DNA of 64,000 bases from Bradyrhizobium sp. CB2312 (lineage in GTDB: Bacteria > Pseudomonadota > Alphaproteobacteria > Rhizobiales > Xanthobacteraceae): contig NZ_CP121668.1 of assembly GCF_029714425.1 (NCBI RefSeq), forward strand, positions 744,001 to 808,000. Direction: 5' to 3'. The notes beneath the pieces are model-generated. The model made no database searches. It worked only from the letters and a program-made list of their open reading frames with translations, and was not told the DNA's origin. This document shows, piece after piece, positions 1 to 9,077 of the stretch; position 1 is the stretch's first letter; each line of letters opens with the position of its first letter. The position numbers and the translations under genes are program-made.

Positions 1-774
1 ATAGAGCACGACATCGTGTCCGCTGGGGCAGCGCGAGGAGATCCGCGTCACCGTGGACTGGTCTGCGGTCTCCCTGCCGGGCAAGTCCGTTACTTCGCCG
101 TCGTCGATCACGCAGCCATTGAGCTTGCGCCAGAACGCGAGCGTCTCCTCGGTCGACCAGAACCCGTCTGCGGCAAAATAGCTCGATCCGCGTCCGCCCT
201 CATAAGGCACCAGCGGGTCGGCGGTCCCATTCATGATCAACATCGGCAGCGGCCGCGACGGATGGCATGTGACCGCGGCTTCATCGGTGAGATTCATGAC
301 CACGCTGGCGGCCGCGGCAAACAGATCGGCGCGGGCGCAAGCCAGCGTCATCGCCATGGCGCCGCCATTGGAGATGCCGGTGACGTAAACGCGTTTCGGA
401 TCGGCGGTGCCGTTCGCCACCAGCTTCTCGACCAGCTTTGCGATGAAGGCGACGTCGTCCGTGCCCGGAGGTGGGCCACGGAGCGCGGGTCCCGCCTTGG
501 TCCGCGCATCGGCCCAGGCGTGGTTGAGACCATCAGGAAACGCCACGGCAAAGCCTTCACGCTTTGCGACCTGCGGCCATGCCGTCCGCGCGATCATGTC
601 GGCGCCGCGTTGGGTCTTGCCGTGCAGCACGACGACGAGCGGGACGGCGCGTTTGGCCGGCAGTTGCACGGTGTAGGACCGCATCACGCCGTTGACGTCG
701 ATGGTGTCGGCGAACGCAGTCGGGGCGGTGGTGAGACCCGCAACAAGTGCTGCGATCCGCATCCACCGCCGCAT
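1..774 (-). CDS. PHB depolymerase-family esterase (alpha/beta hydrolase), C-terminus cut by window edge
   Basis: Secreted esterase of the poly(3-hydroxybutyrate) depolymerase/LpqC type. The frame is open from an ATG at 774 to base 1 with no stop, so the C-terminus lies outside. The N-terminus looks like a short signal peptide (RRWMRIAALVAGLTT, then an Ala-rich cleavage region). Next comes the strand with the oxyanion-region motif VVLHGK, then the nucleophile elbow GISNGG with Ser near residue 135, and a later MNGTADPLVPYEGG stretch that should carry the catalytic Asp. The catalytic His is not in the window. The start lies 4 nt downstream of the stop of the FAD dehydrogenase gene, so the two are probably co-transcribed. 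The natural substrate is not predictable; feruloyl-esterase-like activity is an alternative. Confidence 0.85.
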   Translation of the reverse strand, partial: MRRWMRIAALVAGLTTAPTAFADTIDVNGVMRSYTVQLPAKRAVPLVVVLHGKTQRGADMIARTAWPQVAKREGFAVAFPDGLNHAWADARTKAGPALRGPPPGTDDVAFIAKLVEKLVANGTADPKRVYVTGISNGGAMAMTLACARADLFAAAASVVMNLTDEAAVTCHPSRPLPMLIMNGTADPLVPYEGGRGSSYFAADGFWSTEETLAFWRKLNGCVIDDGEVTDLPGRETADQSTVTRISSRCPSGHDVVLY

Positions 775-777
775 GAT

Positions 778-2436
778 CTAGCCCACTGCCTTCGCCGCTG
801 CGCGCCCGGCATTGCGGCCGGAGAACAGGCAGCCGCCGAGGAATGTACCCTCCAGCGAGCGATAGCCGTGCACGCCGCCGCCGCCGAAGCCGGCGGCCTC
901 GCCAACCGCATAGAGACCGGGAATGACGCTGCCCTCTTGGCCGAACACGCGCGAGTCGAGATCAGTCTCGAAGCCGCCGAGCGTCTTGCGGGTGAGGATG
1001 TTGAGCTTGACCGCGATCAGCGGCCCCTGCGCGGGGTCGAGGATGCGGTGCGGGGAGGCGGTGCGGATCAGCTTGTCGCCGATATAGCGGCGCGCATTGT
1101 GGATGTTCATCACCTGCGCGTCCTTGACGTAAGGATTGGCAATCTCGCGGTCACGCGCCTCGATCTGCATCTTGATGTGCTCGAGCTTGAGGAGATCGCT
1201 GCCCGCGAGCTTGTTCATGGCGGCGACGAGATCGTCCAGCTTGTCCCGCACGATGAAGTCGACACCATGGCTTTTGAACGCTTCCACCGGCGCCGGTGCG
1301 CCCTTGTTGGTGGCACGGCGCAAGGTCATGCGCCAGCTCTTGCCGGTGAGGTCAGGGTTCTGCTCCGAGCCCGACAGCGCGAATTCCTTCTTGATGATGC
1401 TCTGGGTCAGGACGAACCAGGAATAATCATAGCCGGTCGACATGATGTATTTGAGCTGGCCGAGCGTGTCCGAGCCCGGAAACAGCGGCGCCGGCAGACG
1501 TGTGCCGGTGGCGTCGAACCACATCGAGGAGGGGCCGGGCAGGATGCGGATGCCGTGGCGCGGCCAGATCGGTGACCAGTTCTGGATGCCTTCGACATAG
1601 TGCCACATGCGGTCGCGGTTGATCAGCCGCGCGCCTGATTTCTCAGTGATGCCGATCATGCGGCCGTCGACATGCTCGGGCACGCCGGAGATCATGAATT
1701 TTGGCGGCTCGCCCAGCCGCTGCGGCCAGTTCGCGCGCACCAGATCATGATTGCCGCCGATGCCGCCGGACGCCACGATCACGGCCTGCGCCTTCAGCGA
1801 AAATTCTCCGACCACGTTGCGCGATGAGCTCTTGCCGCGCTCGACATTGTCAGGCGCGAGGATCGCGCCGCTGACGCCATCCACGGTGCCGTTGGTGATG
1901 GAGAGCGCGTCGACGCGATGGCGGAACTTGAAGGTGAGGCGGCCGCTCTTCATCGCCTCGCGCGCGCGGCGCTCGAACGGCTCGACAATGCCAGGCCCGG
2001 TTCCCCAGGTGACGTGGAAGCGCGGCACCGAATTGCCGTGGCCCATCGCGTCATAGCCGCCGCGCTCGGCCCAGCCGACCACGGGGAAGATGCGATGGCC
2101 CATCGCGCGCAGCCAGTCGCGCTTCTCGCCGGCCGCGAACGCCACATAGGCTTCTGCCCATTGGCGCGGCCAAAAATCCTCGTCGCGGTCGAAGCCGGCG
2201 GTGCCGATCCAGTCCTGCATCGCAAGCTCGAAGGAGTCCTTGATGCCGAGCCGGCGCTGCTCCGGCGAATCGACCAGGAACAATCCGCCGAACGACCAGA
2301 ACGCCTGGCCGCCGAGCGATTGCTCGCCCTCCTGGTCGACCACGATCACGCGCTTGCCCGCGTCCGCAATTTCGGTTGCGGCGACAAGTCCCGATAGGCC
2401 TGCGCCGACAACGATGACGTCCGTTTCTTGGGCCAT
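778..2436 (-). CDS. FAD-binding dehydrogenase (fumarate reductase / 3-ketosteroid dehydrogenase-like flavoprotein)
   Basis: 552-residue flavoprotein of the FAD_binding_2 family. The dinucleotide-binding motif VGAGLSG is near residues 9-15, followed by the acidic end of strand 2 (VIVVDQEG). The C-terminal FAD motif is GLYAVGEAAGFGGGGVHGYR. The length fits the group usually annotated 'FAD-binding dehydrogenase', related to ketosteroid dehydrogenases and flavocytochrome c fumarate reductases; the substrate is unknown. I chose the ATG at 2436 because it begins the Rossmann fold directly (MAQETDVIVVGAG) and is preceded by a purine-rich GAGGGGGAAAGC ribosome site; the frame stays open 35 codons further upstream without family similarity. 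A secreted esterase follows 4 nt downstream, which suggests a shared catabolic role. Confidence 0.85.
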   Translation of the reverse strand: MAQETDVIVVGAGLSGLVAATEIADAGKRVIVVDQEGEQSLGGQAFWSFGGLFLVDSPEQRRLGIKDSFELAMQDWIGTAGFDRDEDFWPRQWAEAYVAFAAGEKRDWLRAMGHRIFPVVGWAERGGYDAMGHGNSVPRFHVTWGTGPGIVEPFERRAREAMKSGRLTFKFRHRVDALSITNGTVDGVSGAILAPDNVERGKSSSRNVVGEFSLKAQAVIVASGGIGGNHDLVRANWPQRLGEPPKFMISGVPEHVDGRMIGITEKSGARLINRDRMWHYVEGIQNWSPIWPRHGIRILPGPSSMWFDATGTRLPAPLFPGSDTLGQLKYIMSTGYDYSWFVLTQSIIKKEFALSGSEQNPDLTGKSWRMTLRRATNKGAPAPVEAFKSHGVDFIVRDKLDDLVAAMNKLAGSDLLKLEHIKMQIEARDREIANPYVKDAQVMNIHNARRYIGDKLIRTASPHRILDPAQGPLIAVKLNILTRKTLGGFETDLDSRVFGQEGSVIPGLYAVGEAAGFGGGGVHGYRSLEGTFLGGCLFSGRNAGRAAAKAVG

Positions 2437-2700
2437 GCTTTCCCCCTCTTCAGGTTCCCCCCTGTAGTTGCCCGGATTGAAGCCAGCGGTCGTAACTGAG
2501 ATCAAGGGCGTGGCGCGTAAGACCTCGTTAACTTGTTCCACTTTGGGATAGAGACCGGCCGGGTGCAGCCCGGACGCAACACTGGACTTGAATTTGTTTT
2601 GAGCGAGCCGGCCTGCCTAGACAAAACCTTGGTTACGACGGACGCTAGCACTGCATCACCACCTGACACGCAGATTCGAATTCGACCGGGGCGGGGGACA

Positions 2701-3222
2701 ATGAAGTTTCTGACGGGGTTGCTTGCAGCGGTTCTCTTGATCGTGGGCATGGGAGCTTCTCATGCGGTGGTCCGCATCGCGGATGACCGGGGCGGCCGGA
2801 TTGGAACCTACGTCGACAGATACCAGGACCTCAGGCAATCGGGCGAGACGGTCATCATCGACGGCCTCTGCGCCTCGGCCTGCACCATCGTCCTCGGCGC
2901 CATCCCGCACGACCGCATCTGCGTGACCTCGAGCGCGACGCTCGGCTTCCACGCCGCCTGGGATTTTGGCGCCAATGGCCGCGCCATCACCAATCCCGAA
3001 GCGACCCAGATGCTCTATTCGATGTATCCCTCGCAGGTGAAGCGCTGGATCAGCCAGCGCGGCGGCCTGACACCGCACATGCTGTTCCTGAGGGGCAAGC
3101 AACTCCAGGCCATGTACAAGCCCTGCTATCTGGACGCGCAGGCCTCGGCGATCAAGCCGTCGCGCCGGCCCCTTCCGCAAGTGGACCAGCTCGAGACGGC
3201 CCGGGGCCAGCTGCTTCACTGA
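2701..3222 (+). CDS. Secreted ClpP-like (COG3904-type) hypothetical protein
   Basis: 173-residue protein with a clear signal peptide (MKFLTGLLAAVLLIVGMG... ASHA). The mature part resembles the periplasmic ClpP/crotonase-like proteins of COG3904: a 'VIIDGLCASACTIVL' segment, where the Ser-Ala-Cys motif sits at the usual place of the ClpP nucleophile region, then 'TLGFHAAWDFG', which resembles the following His-containing strand. A catalytic role is inference only. The ATG at 2701 is preceded by a strong GGGGCGGGGG site; the frame is open upstream but the signal peptide fixes this start. It is divergent from the FAD dehydrogenase, with promoters expected in the 264 bp between them, and stands alone on its strand. 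Confidence 0.75.
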   Translation: MKFLTGLLAAVLLIVGMGASHAVVRIADDRGGRIGTYVDRYQDLRQSGETVIIDGLCASACTIVLGAIPHDRICVTSSATLGFHAAWDFGANGRAITNPEATQMLYSMYPSQVKRWISQRGGLTPHMLFLRGKQLQAMYKPCYLDAQASAIKPSRRPLPQVDQLETARGQLLH

Positions 3223-3250
3223 CATCACAGGCATGATGGGACCGTTGAGC

Positions 3251-3316
3251 CCGCCAGCGGCGTCTTGCCTGCTGGCGGCGCCTTGTCTGCTGGCGGCGCC
3301 TTGCCCGCAGGCGGGC
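3251..3316. repeat. 18-bp tandem repeat with an internal inverted repeat
   Basis: Two full copies of an 18-bp unit (3264-3281 and 3282-3299, one mismatch) and a degenerate third (3300-3316). The first part, CCGCCAGC, pairs with the GCTGGCGG inside the units, so the RNA can fold a strong hairpin just after the stop of the secreted protein. It may act as a terminator, but no T tract follows. Confidence 0.5.
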
Positions 3317-3367
3317 TAAAGCCTATCTGAAAGCATGGGAACCGGGGCCTTCGCCCCTATCGTTGTC

Positions 3368-3562
3368 ATGGCTCAACCACTGCATCCGGGACATCCGTTA
3401 CAGGACAATTCGTCCACTGCCGGCCGGACGTCGTCCGTGCTGCTCTTGGCAGGCGCTGGTGCCGGCGGGCTGGTCGTGCTCGGCGCGCTGGCGCTCTGGT
3501 TCCACTATGGCAGCCAGGTGTTCTTCGAAATGATCAGGACCGGCTTTGCCGCCTGCTTCTGA
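3368..3562 (+). CDS. Small single-pass membrane protein next to SCO1
   Basis: 64 residues with one transmembrane helix (about residues 22-42, SSVLLLAGAGAGGLVVLGAL) and a short C-terminal tail ending MIRTGFAACF. I do not recognise a named family. The frame has an in-frame upstream ATG at 3335, but the ATG at 3368 gives the cleaner N-terminus. The gene ends 24 nt before the SCO1 gene on the same strand, so it is probably co-transcribed and may help cytochrome oxidase copper delivery; that link rests only on position. Confidence 0.6.
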   Translation: MAQPLHPGHPLQDNSSTAGRTSSVLLLAGAGAGGLVVLGALALWFHYGSQVFFEMIRTGFAACF

Positions 3563-3586
3563 TCCGCGACAGGAAGTTTTCCGCTC

Positions 3587-4177
3587 ATGAGCTCCACCGC
3601 TCGTCCGCTGGTGATTGCGACCGCCTTCGCCGCAAGCCTCGTCCTCGGGCTCCTGATCATGTTCTGGGCCATGGGCGGGGTCAGCAAGGTGGCGCAGCCG
3701 GCTGCGATCGGCGGCCCGTTCCAGCTCACCGACCAGAACGGAAAGGCCGTCACCGACAAGAGCCTGAAGGGCAAGCCGACCCTGATCTTCTTTGGCTACA
3801 CCCATTGCCCCGATGTCTGCCCGACCTCGCTGTTCGAGATCTCGGAAGTGCTGCGTGCGATGGGTAAGGACGCCGACAAGGTCAACGCCGTCTTCATCTC
3901 GGTCGATCCCGAGCGCGACACGCCGGCGACGATGAAGGACTATCTGTCGAGCTTCGACCCGCATCTCGAAGGCCTCAGCGGCGATCCCGCCGAGACCGCC
4001 AAGGTAATCACCTCCTACCGGGTCTATGCCAAGAAGGTCCCGACCAAGGACGGCGACTACACCATGGACCACACCGCGCTGATCTATCTGATGGACCGCG
4101 ACGGTCGCTTCGTCTCGCCGTTCAACCTGAAGCGGACCCCGGAAGAGGCCGCGGCGGATTTGAAGCGGTATCTCTAG
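3587..4177 (+). CDS. SCO1/SenC-family copper chaperone
   Basis: 196-residue membrane-anchored thioredoxin-fold protein that delivers copper to the CuA site of cytochrome c oxidase. One N-terminal helix (residues about 8-29) anchors it, with the domain in the periplasm. The copper ligands are visible: CPDVC at residues 74-78 and His162 in DYTMDHTALIY. 'FISVDPERDTP' is the usual family strand. Length is typical. It follows a 64-residue membrane protein by 24 nt. No oxidase subunit genes are in the window, so the target oxidase cannot be named. Confidence 0.93.
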   Translation: MSSTARPLVIATAFAASLVLGLLIMFWAMGGVSKVAQPAAIGGPFQLTDQNGKAVTDKSLKGKPTLIFFGYTHCPDVCPTSLFEISEVLRAMGKDADKVNAVFISVDPERDTPATMKDYLSSFDPHLEGLSGDPAETAKVITSYRVYAKKVPTKDGDYTMDHTALIYLMDRDGRFVSPFNLKRTPEEAAADLKRYL

Positions 4178-4208
4178 AGACTTCGTCCGGGCGCAACTGC
4201 TCCGACAT

Positions 4209-4333
4209 CGTCATGGCCGGGCATAGCCGTCCGAAGGACGGCGTCGCTTCCGCTCGCCTATGTCCCGGCCATCCACGTTCTTGAGCTGGGTGGGGAAAAT
4301 TCGTGGATGCCCGGGACAAGCCCGGGCATGACG
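4209..4333. repeat. Palindromic mosaic repeat, family A
   Basis: Two imperfect inverted arms, CGTCATGGCCGGGC... and ...GCCCGGGCATGACG, around a short spacer containing TCCACGTTCTTG. Related copies lie at 15411, 20558, 31611, 34234, 60173 and 62399. It fills most of the gap between the SCO1 gene and the solute-binding protein gene. Confidence 0.85.
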
Positions 4334-4404
4334 GAGACCTTTACCCATCCCACAATCGGCGCTCGCGTTCCCGGCGGGATGGTCTATAAGGCCCTCCGAT
4401 CCCA

Positions 4405-5364
4405 ATGAAATTCATTACTTTCCCGCCGATGGCCCCGTCGCGACAGGCAAAACCGTCCAAAATCGTGCGCCACGCCCTGCTCGGACTGGCCGCCGCCGTC
4501 AGCCTGCTCGCGGGCCTGCCGGCCGCCGAGGCCCAGGCCCCGGCCAAGCAGCCCCCGGCTGCCCCACAGGCGGCGCCGCAGGTCGCGCCTCAGGCGGCCC
4601 CCCAGGCCGTGCCCGGTTTCTGGGACCCCCGGCGGCGGCCGGAGCGGCCGGACCTGTCGCGCCTGACCGTAATCCGCTTTCTGACCGAGACCGACTATCC
4701 GCCGTTCAACTACACCGGCGCCGACGGCAACCCGGCCGGCTTCAACGTCGATCTTGCCCGCGCGCTGTGCGATGAGATCAAGGTCACCTGCACGGTGCAG
4801 ATGCGCCGCTTCGAGACGCTGGTCGACGCGCTCACCTCCAACCGGGGCGATGCCATCATCGCCTCGATGGCGGTGAGCCCGCAGCTGCGCGCCCGCGTCG
4901 ATTTCACCGATCCCTATTACCGGGTGCCAGCGCGTTTCGCCTCGCGCAAGGATGCGGTGATGCCGGAGATTCGCCCGGAATATCTCGAGGGCAAGAAGGT
5001 CGGCGTCATCGCCGGCTCCGCGCATGAAGCCTATCTGAAAGCGATGTTCACCGACGCCGAGCTGCACGCCTATCCCAACGACGATGCGCTGCGCGCCGCG
5101 CTGCGCAAGGGCGAGGTCGACTTCATCTTCGGCGATGCCATCTCGCTGGCGTTCTGGATCAACGGCACCGATTCCGGCGATTGCTGCGCCTTCTCCGGCG
5201 GCCCCTTCGTCGAGAGCCGCTTCTTCGGCGAGGGCATCGGCATCGCCGTCCGCAAGGGCAACGACGTGCTGCGCCAGGCCCTGAACTGGGCCCTGTTCCG
5301 CGTCTGGGAAAAAGGCCGCTACACCGATCTGTGGCTGCGCTATTTCTCGGTGAGCCCGTTCTAG
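4405..5364 (+). CDS. Secreted solute-binding protein, family 3 (amino-acid type)
   Basis: 319-residue periplasmic binding protein (SBP_bac_3). It has an N-terminal signal peptide (hydrophobic core LLGLAAAVSLLAGLPAAEA), then an Ala/Pro/Gln-rich linker of about 25 residues (PQAAPQVAPQAAPQ...), then the binding domain starting at 'LTVIRFLTETDYPPFNY'. 'GFNVDLARALCDEIKVTC' and 'EGKKVGVIAGSAHEAYL' are standard family segments. No permease or ATPase gene is adjacent, so it either serves a transporter encoded elsewhere or is an orphan sensor-type binding protein. Two starts are possible (4405 and the ATG at 4429); both keep the signal peptide. Confidence 0.85.
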   Translation: MKFITFPPMAPSRQAKPSKIVRHALLGLAAAVSLLAGLPAAEAQAPAKQPPAAPQAAPQVAPQAAPQAVPGFWDPRRRPERPDLSRLTVIRFLTETDYPPFNYTGADGNPAGFNVDLARALCDEIKVTCTVQMRRFETLVDALTSNRGDAIIASMAVSPQLRARVDFTDPYYRVPARFASRKDAVMPEIRPEYLEGKKVGVIAGSAHEAYLKAMFTDAELHAYPNDDALRAALRKGEVDFIFGDAISLAFWINGTDSGDCCAFSGGPFVESRFFGEGIGIAVRKGNDVLRQALNWALFRVWEKGRYTDLWLRYFSVSPF

Positions 5365-5385
5365 TCTTGTCGCTGCTCCCTCCGC

Positions 5386-5472
5386 CGTCATTGCGAGGAG
5401 CCCTTGCGACGAAGCAATCCAGATTGTTTCCGCAGTGACAGTCTGGATTGCTTCGCTTCGCTCGCAATGACG
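5386..5472. repeat. Palindromic repeat, family B
   Basis: Long inverted repeat with arms CGTCATTGCGAGGAGC...AAGCAATCCAG and CTGGATTGCTTCG...CGCAATGACG. It lies in the 183-bp gap before lysK. A second copy is at 22156. Confidence 0.88.
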
Positions 5473-5547
5473 GTACGAGAGGCTACACCGCCCACAAAAT
5501 TGCATTCTGCCCGGAAATCGCTATTTTCCGCGGCCCGGAGGCCTCTG

Positions 5548-7191
5548 ATGTCCGTTATCGATCTTGCCGCGAACCCGAGCGACCTGCGTGCGCTCGCCGA
5601 ACAATCCAACGCCTGGCCGTTCGAGCAGGCGAAGGCCATTGTCGCGCGGCTGAAGAAAAGCCCGAAGGACGAGGTGCTGTTCGAGACCGGCTACGGTCCG
5701 TCCGGCCTGCCGCATATCGGCACGTTCGGCGAGGTCGCGCGCACCTCGATGGTGCGCCACGCCTTCCGCGTGCTCACCGAAGACAAGATCAAGACGCGCC
5801 TGCTCGCGTTCTCGGACGACATGGACGGCTTGCGTAAGGTGCCGGACAACGTGCCGAACAAGGATCTGCTCGCGCAATATCTCGGACGCCCGCTCACGGC
5901 CGTGCCAGATCCCTTCTCGAACGAATATCCCTCGTTCGGCGCGGCGAATAACGCGCGCTTGCGCGCGTTTCTGGATCATTTCGGCTTCGACTACGAGTTC
6001 GCGAGCTCGACCGACTATTACAAATCCGGCCGCTTCGACGCGACGCTGCTCAAGATGCTCGCCGCCTACGACAAGATCATGGCGATCATCCTGCCGACGC
6101 TCGGCCCCGACCGCCGCGCGACCTATTCGCCGTTCCTGCCGATCAGCAAGACCACCGGCGTGGTGCTGCAGGTGCCGATGATCCGCCGCGACGTTGCGGC
6201 GGGCACGGTGACCTATGTCGATCCCGATACAAACGAAGAAGTTGAAATCCCCGTCACCGGCGGAAACATAAAATGCCAGTGGAAGGCCGACTGGGCGATG
6301 CGCTGGGTCGCGCTCGGCGTCGATTACGAGATGGCCGGCAAGGACCTGATCGACTCCGTGAAGCTGTCGGGCGCCATCGCCAAGGCGCTCGGCGGCACGC
6401 CGCCCGAGGGCTTCAACTACGAGCTCTTCCTCGACGAGAAGGGCCAGAAGATCTCGAAGTCGAAGGGCAACGGCCTCACCATCGACGAATGGCTGCGCTA
6501 CGCCTCGCCGGAATCGCTCTCGCTGTTCATGTACCGCGAGCCGAAGGCGGCAAAGCGGCTGTTCTTCGACGTCATCCCGCGCCAGGTCGACGACTATCAG
6601 CAATTCATTGATGGCTTTCCCAAGCAGGACGGCAAGCAGCAGCTCGGCAATCCGGTCTGGCACATCCACAACGGCAAGCCGCCGCAGGGCGACATGCCCG
6701 TCACGTTCCAGCTGCTGCTGACGCTGGTGTCGTCGTCGAATGCGGAGAATGCCGAGACGCTGTGGGGCTTCATCGGCCGCTATCGTCCCGGCGTGAGCCC
6801 GCAGACGCATCCGAAGCTCGATGCGATGGTCGGCTACGCCATCAACTATTATCGCGACTTCGTCGCGCCGACGAAGCAGTTCCGCACGCCGACCGACACC
6901 GAGCGCGCCGCGCTCCAGGACCTGCGCGATGCGCTGTCGCAGCTACCGCAGGACGCCTCGGCCGAGGACATCCAGAACGTCGTCTACGAGATCGGCCGCC
7001 GCGAGCCCTTCCTCGACCAGGTCAAGAAGGGCAAGGACGGCCGTCCCGGCGTCACGCTCGACTGGTTCAACATGCTCTACCAGGTGCTGCTCGGCCAGGA
7101 GAAGGGCCCGCGCTTCGGCTCCTTCGTCGCGGTGTACGGCGTGCAGAACGCGGTGAATATGATCGACGGCGCGCTGGCGCGGAGCGCGTGA
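5548..7191 (+). CDS. lysK: Lysyl-tRNA synthetase, class I
   Basis: 547-residue class I LysRS that charges tRNA-Lys in the cytoplasm. The class I signatures are PHIG at residues 55-58 (HIGH equivalent) and KISKS at 301-305 (KMSKS equivalent). Alphaproteobacteria are known to use this archaeal-type enzyme instead of class II LysS. The ATG at 5548 begins the conserved sequence ([20 protein letters not shown]). The frame is open for 48 more codons upstream, but these run through the family B palindrome and are not conserved protein. The gene is monocistronic, with repeats on both sides. Confidence 0.97.
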   Translation: MSVIDLAANPSDLRALAEQSNAWPFEQAKAIVARLKKSPKDEVLFETGYGPSGLPHIGTFGEVARTSMVRHAFRVLTEDKIKTRLLAFSDDMDGLRKVPDNVPNKDLLAQYLGRPLTAVPDPFSNEYPSFGAANNARLRAFLDHFGFDYEFASSTDYYKSGRFDATLLKMLAAYDKIMAIILPTLGPDRRATYSPFLPISKTTGVVLQVPMIRRDVAAGTVTYVDPDTNEEVEIPVTGGNIKCQWKADWAMRWVALGVDYEMAGKDLIDSVKLSGAIAKALGGTPPEGFNYELFLDEKGQKISKSKGNGLTIDEWLRYASPESLSLFMYREPKAAKRLFFDVIPRQVDDYQQFIDGFPKQDGKQQLGNPVWHIHNGKPPQGDMPVTFQLLLTLVSSSNAENAETLWGFIGRYRPGVSPQTHPKLDAMVGYAINYYRDFVAPTKQFRTPTDTERAALQDLRDALSQLPQDASAEDIQNVVYEIGRREPFLDQVKKGKDGRPGVTLDWFNMLYQVLLGQEKGPRFGSFVAVYGVQNAVNMIDGALARSA

Positions 7192-7199
7192 GAGGCTCC

Positions 7200-7340
7200 A
7201 TCGTCGTCCCCGCGAAGGCGGGGACCCATAACCACAGGGAGAAGTTAGGCGAAGATTCGTAGTTGCGATTACGTTGGTACGAAGACCGCCGCTCTCCGAC
7301 GGATCACGCGGTATGGGTCCCGGCGTTCGCCGGGACGACA
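7200..7340. repeat. MITE-like inverted repeat, family C
   Basis: About 140 bp. The left arm begins CGTCGTCCCCGCGAAGGCGG and continues with CCATAACCACAGGGAGAAG; the right arm ends ATGGGTCCCGGCG... GGGACGACA. The inner bases are also conserved between copies (28846, 40776, 58952), not only the tips. It lies between the convergent lysK and carbonic anhydrase genes. Confidence 0.85.
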
Positions 7341-7360
7341 GCATTCGTTGGAGCCAAAGC

Positions 7361-8116
7361 TCAAATCGACCGCAGTACGAAGCGCCGGTTGTCTTTTTGC
7401 ACCGGGCGCGCGTTCATCGGATAGAGCTTTGCGAACGCCGCGACATCGCTGGCGGCCACCTGGATGGGATCGGCGAGCAGCAGCCAGTCCACCACCTCCG
7501 CGCAGGGCGGAGTCGTCAGCGAGCCGGAATAGCGGAAATAGCCGAGCTTCTGCGGCAGCATGGCGTGCGGATCGATGCCGGCGTCGGCTTTCACCGCGGG
7601 GCCTTCCGCCGCCGGCATGGTCTTGATGATCTTGCCGAAGGCCGCGTTCGGCTTGCCCTCGGTCATCAGCACGCCGACCACGGCGAGACCGCCGGCCTCG
7701 TTGCGGTGGACGAAATGCGCCTCCATCGGAAAATTCTTGCCGCCGATCATGTGCTCGCTCGGCCGGTGGAAGTGGACCTGGAGCAGCTTGTATTTGACGT
7801 CGCCGAGAAGAAGCGTGCTGCCCTCGGCGAAATTGAGCTGGATGGTATGCCCGTTGTTGACGATGGTGTCGGCACTCTTGCCCCAGTTCAGCTTCAGCGC
7901 CGGCAGTTGCGATTTGATCGTCGCTTCGATGTCGATCGGCGATTGTTGCAGGCCGACCGCGCAGACCTTGTTGGCCGCGTCGAGATCGCCCCATTTGGCC
8001 GGACCGCCAGCGCCCTCATAGCTCCAATGCTCGCCTTCGGCGGCAAAGCCTGGCTTGCAGAGCGGACACAGCGCGAGACCCGCGAGCGCTTTCAATGCGT
8101 GACGGCGATTCATCAT
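7361..8116 (-). CDS. Alpha-type carbonic anhydrase, periplasmic
   Basis: 251-residue zinc enzyme that interconverts CO2 and bicarbonate. The three zinc histidines are visible in the pair HFHRPSEH and EAHFVH. 'QQSPIDI' and 'YSGSLTTPPC' are the other family signatures. The N-terminus carries an RR pair followed by a hydrophobic stretch (NRRHALKALAGLALCP), consistent with Tat export and periplasmic location. Two ATG codons are adjacent (8116 and 8113) behind a GGGGGA ribosome site; I keep the first. It is convergent with lysK and monocistronic. Confidence 0.95.
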   Translation of the reverse strand: MMNRRHALKALAGLALCPLCKPGFAAEGEHWSYEGAGGPAKWGDLDAANKVCAVGLQQSPIDIEATIKSQLPALKLNWGKSADTIVNNGHTIQLNFAEGSTLLLGDVKYKLLQVHFHRPSEHMIGGKNFPMEAHFVHRNEAGGLAVVGVLMTEGKPNAAFGKIIKTMPAAEGPAVKADAGIDPHAMLPQKLGYFRYSGSLTTPPCAEVVDWLLLADPIQVAASDVAAFAKLYPMNARPVQKDNRRFVLRSI

Positions 8117-8232
8117 ATTCCCCCTGAGATGAATTTGATCGGCAAAGCGCGCGCAACCTAAGCGAGAGGGGTGGTGAGTCGCAAGGTCGCCGCGGCAGAT
8201 GCGGCCGGTGTCATGGTGCGGTCACGACGCCA

Positions 8233-8886
8233 TCACTGGCTCGCCCACACGATCCGCGCGATCCACGCGATATCGCTCGTCGCGAGCGTGCGCTCGCCCT
8301 GCGTCGCATCGAGCGGCTGCAAGTCCAGCGCCTTCGCCGTGCGGCGTGTCAGGGTTGCGACCGTCACCTCGCCCGCCCTCGTCTTCACCACCACGCGATC
8401 GCCCTTGCGGATCGGCGCGCCGGGCGAGACCAGGATGATGTCGCCGTCGCGATACACAGGCGCAAGCGCATCGCCGGACATCTCCAGCGCGAAACTGTGG
8501 CCGTCTTCGGCATTGGGAAGCGCGGCCTCGGTCCAGCCCTTGCCGGATGGAAAGCCTGATTCGTCGAAGGCGCCGCTCCCGCCCGCCAGCGCGAAGCCGA
8601 GCAGCGGGACGAGCCGGTCCTCGCCCGGCTCGTCGCCGATCAGCCTCGCGAAGCTGTCGATCGAAGCTCCGGTCGCCGCCAGCGCCTTCGCGATCGATTC
8701 GGTCGAGGGCCAGCGCTCGCGGCCGTCGGCGGTGACGCGCTTGGATCTGTTGAAGGTGGTGGGATCGAGCCCGGCGCGTTTGGCAAGGCCCGAGGGCGAC
8801 AGGCCGGCGCGCTCCGCCAGCCGATCCAGTGCGACCCAGATCTGGTCGTGAGTCAGTATCCTCTGCGCTTTGGCCTGCCTGACCAT
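8233..8886 (-). CDS. HTH regulator with degenerate S24/LexA-type domain
   Basis: 217-residue cytoplasmic regulator. The N-terminal half is a helix-turn-helix (AERAGLSPSGLAKRAGLDPTT, about residues 25-45). The C-terminal half has the peptidase S24 fold of LexA and phage CI. In active S24 proteins the nucleophile lies in GDSM; here the sequence is GDAL at 138-141, so the serine is Ala140, while the expected lysine (K168 in VVVKTRAG) is present. Self-cleavage is therefore unlikely. The ATG at 8886 is preferred to the upstream TTG at 8907. It is divergent from DUF952-pyrD with 191 bp between, so it may control that operon or itself. The inducing signal is unknown. Confidence 0.8.
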   Translation of the reverse strand: MVRQAKAQRILTHDQIWVALDRLAERAGLSPSGLAKRAGLDPTTFNRSKRVTADGRERWPSTESIAKALAATGASIDSFARLIGDEPGEDRLVPLLGFALAGGSGAFDESGFPSGKGWTEAALPNAEDGHSFALEMSGDALAPVYRDGDIILVSPGAPIRKGDRVVVKTRAGEVTVATLTRRTAKALDLQPLDATQGERTLATSDIAWIARIVWASQ

Positions 8887-9077
8887 CGAAGGTCCAGCCC
8901 GTCGCAACCCAGGAAAACTGTCCGCAAATCAACCGGTTTTCCGCTTTTCGCGCAAGAGGCGGTGGCTAACTCTTGAGTTCGGATGGGGGCGCCTTTACGG
9001 TCGCGCCGGGTTTCGAACGACCCCCAAGAGACGAAAAAACTCAAAAGACTCAAAGAGCAAACAGGGCTGCGTAAGCG

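Noticed and set aside
16..1575. A 519-codon open frame on the plus strand, antisense to the esterase and FAD dehydrogenase
   Set aside because: High-GC antisense frame with Arg/His/Ala-rich composition and no recognisable domain; the minus-strand genes show clear motifs.
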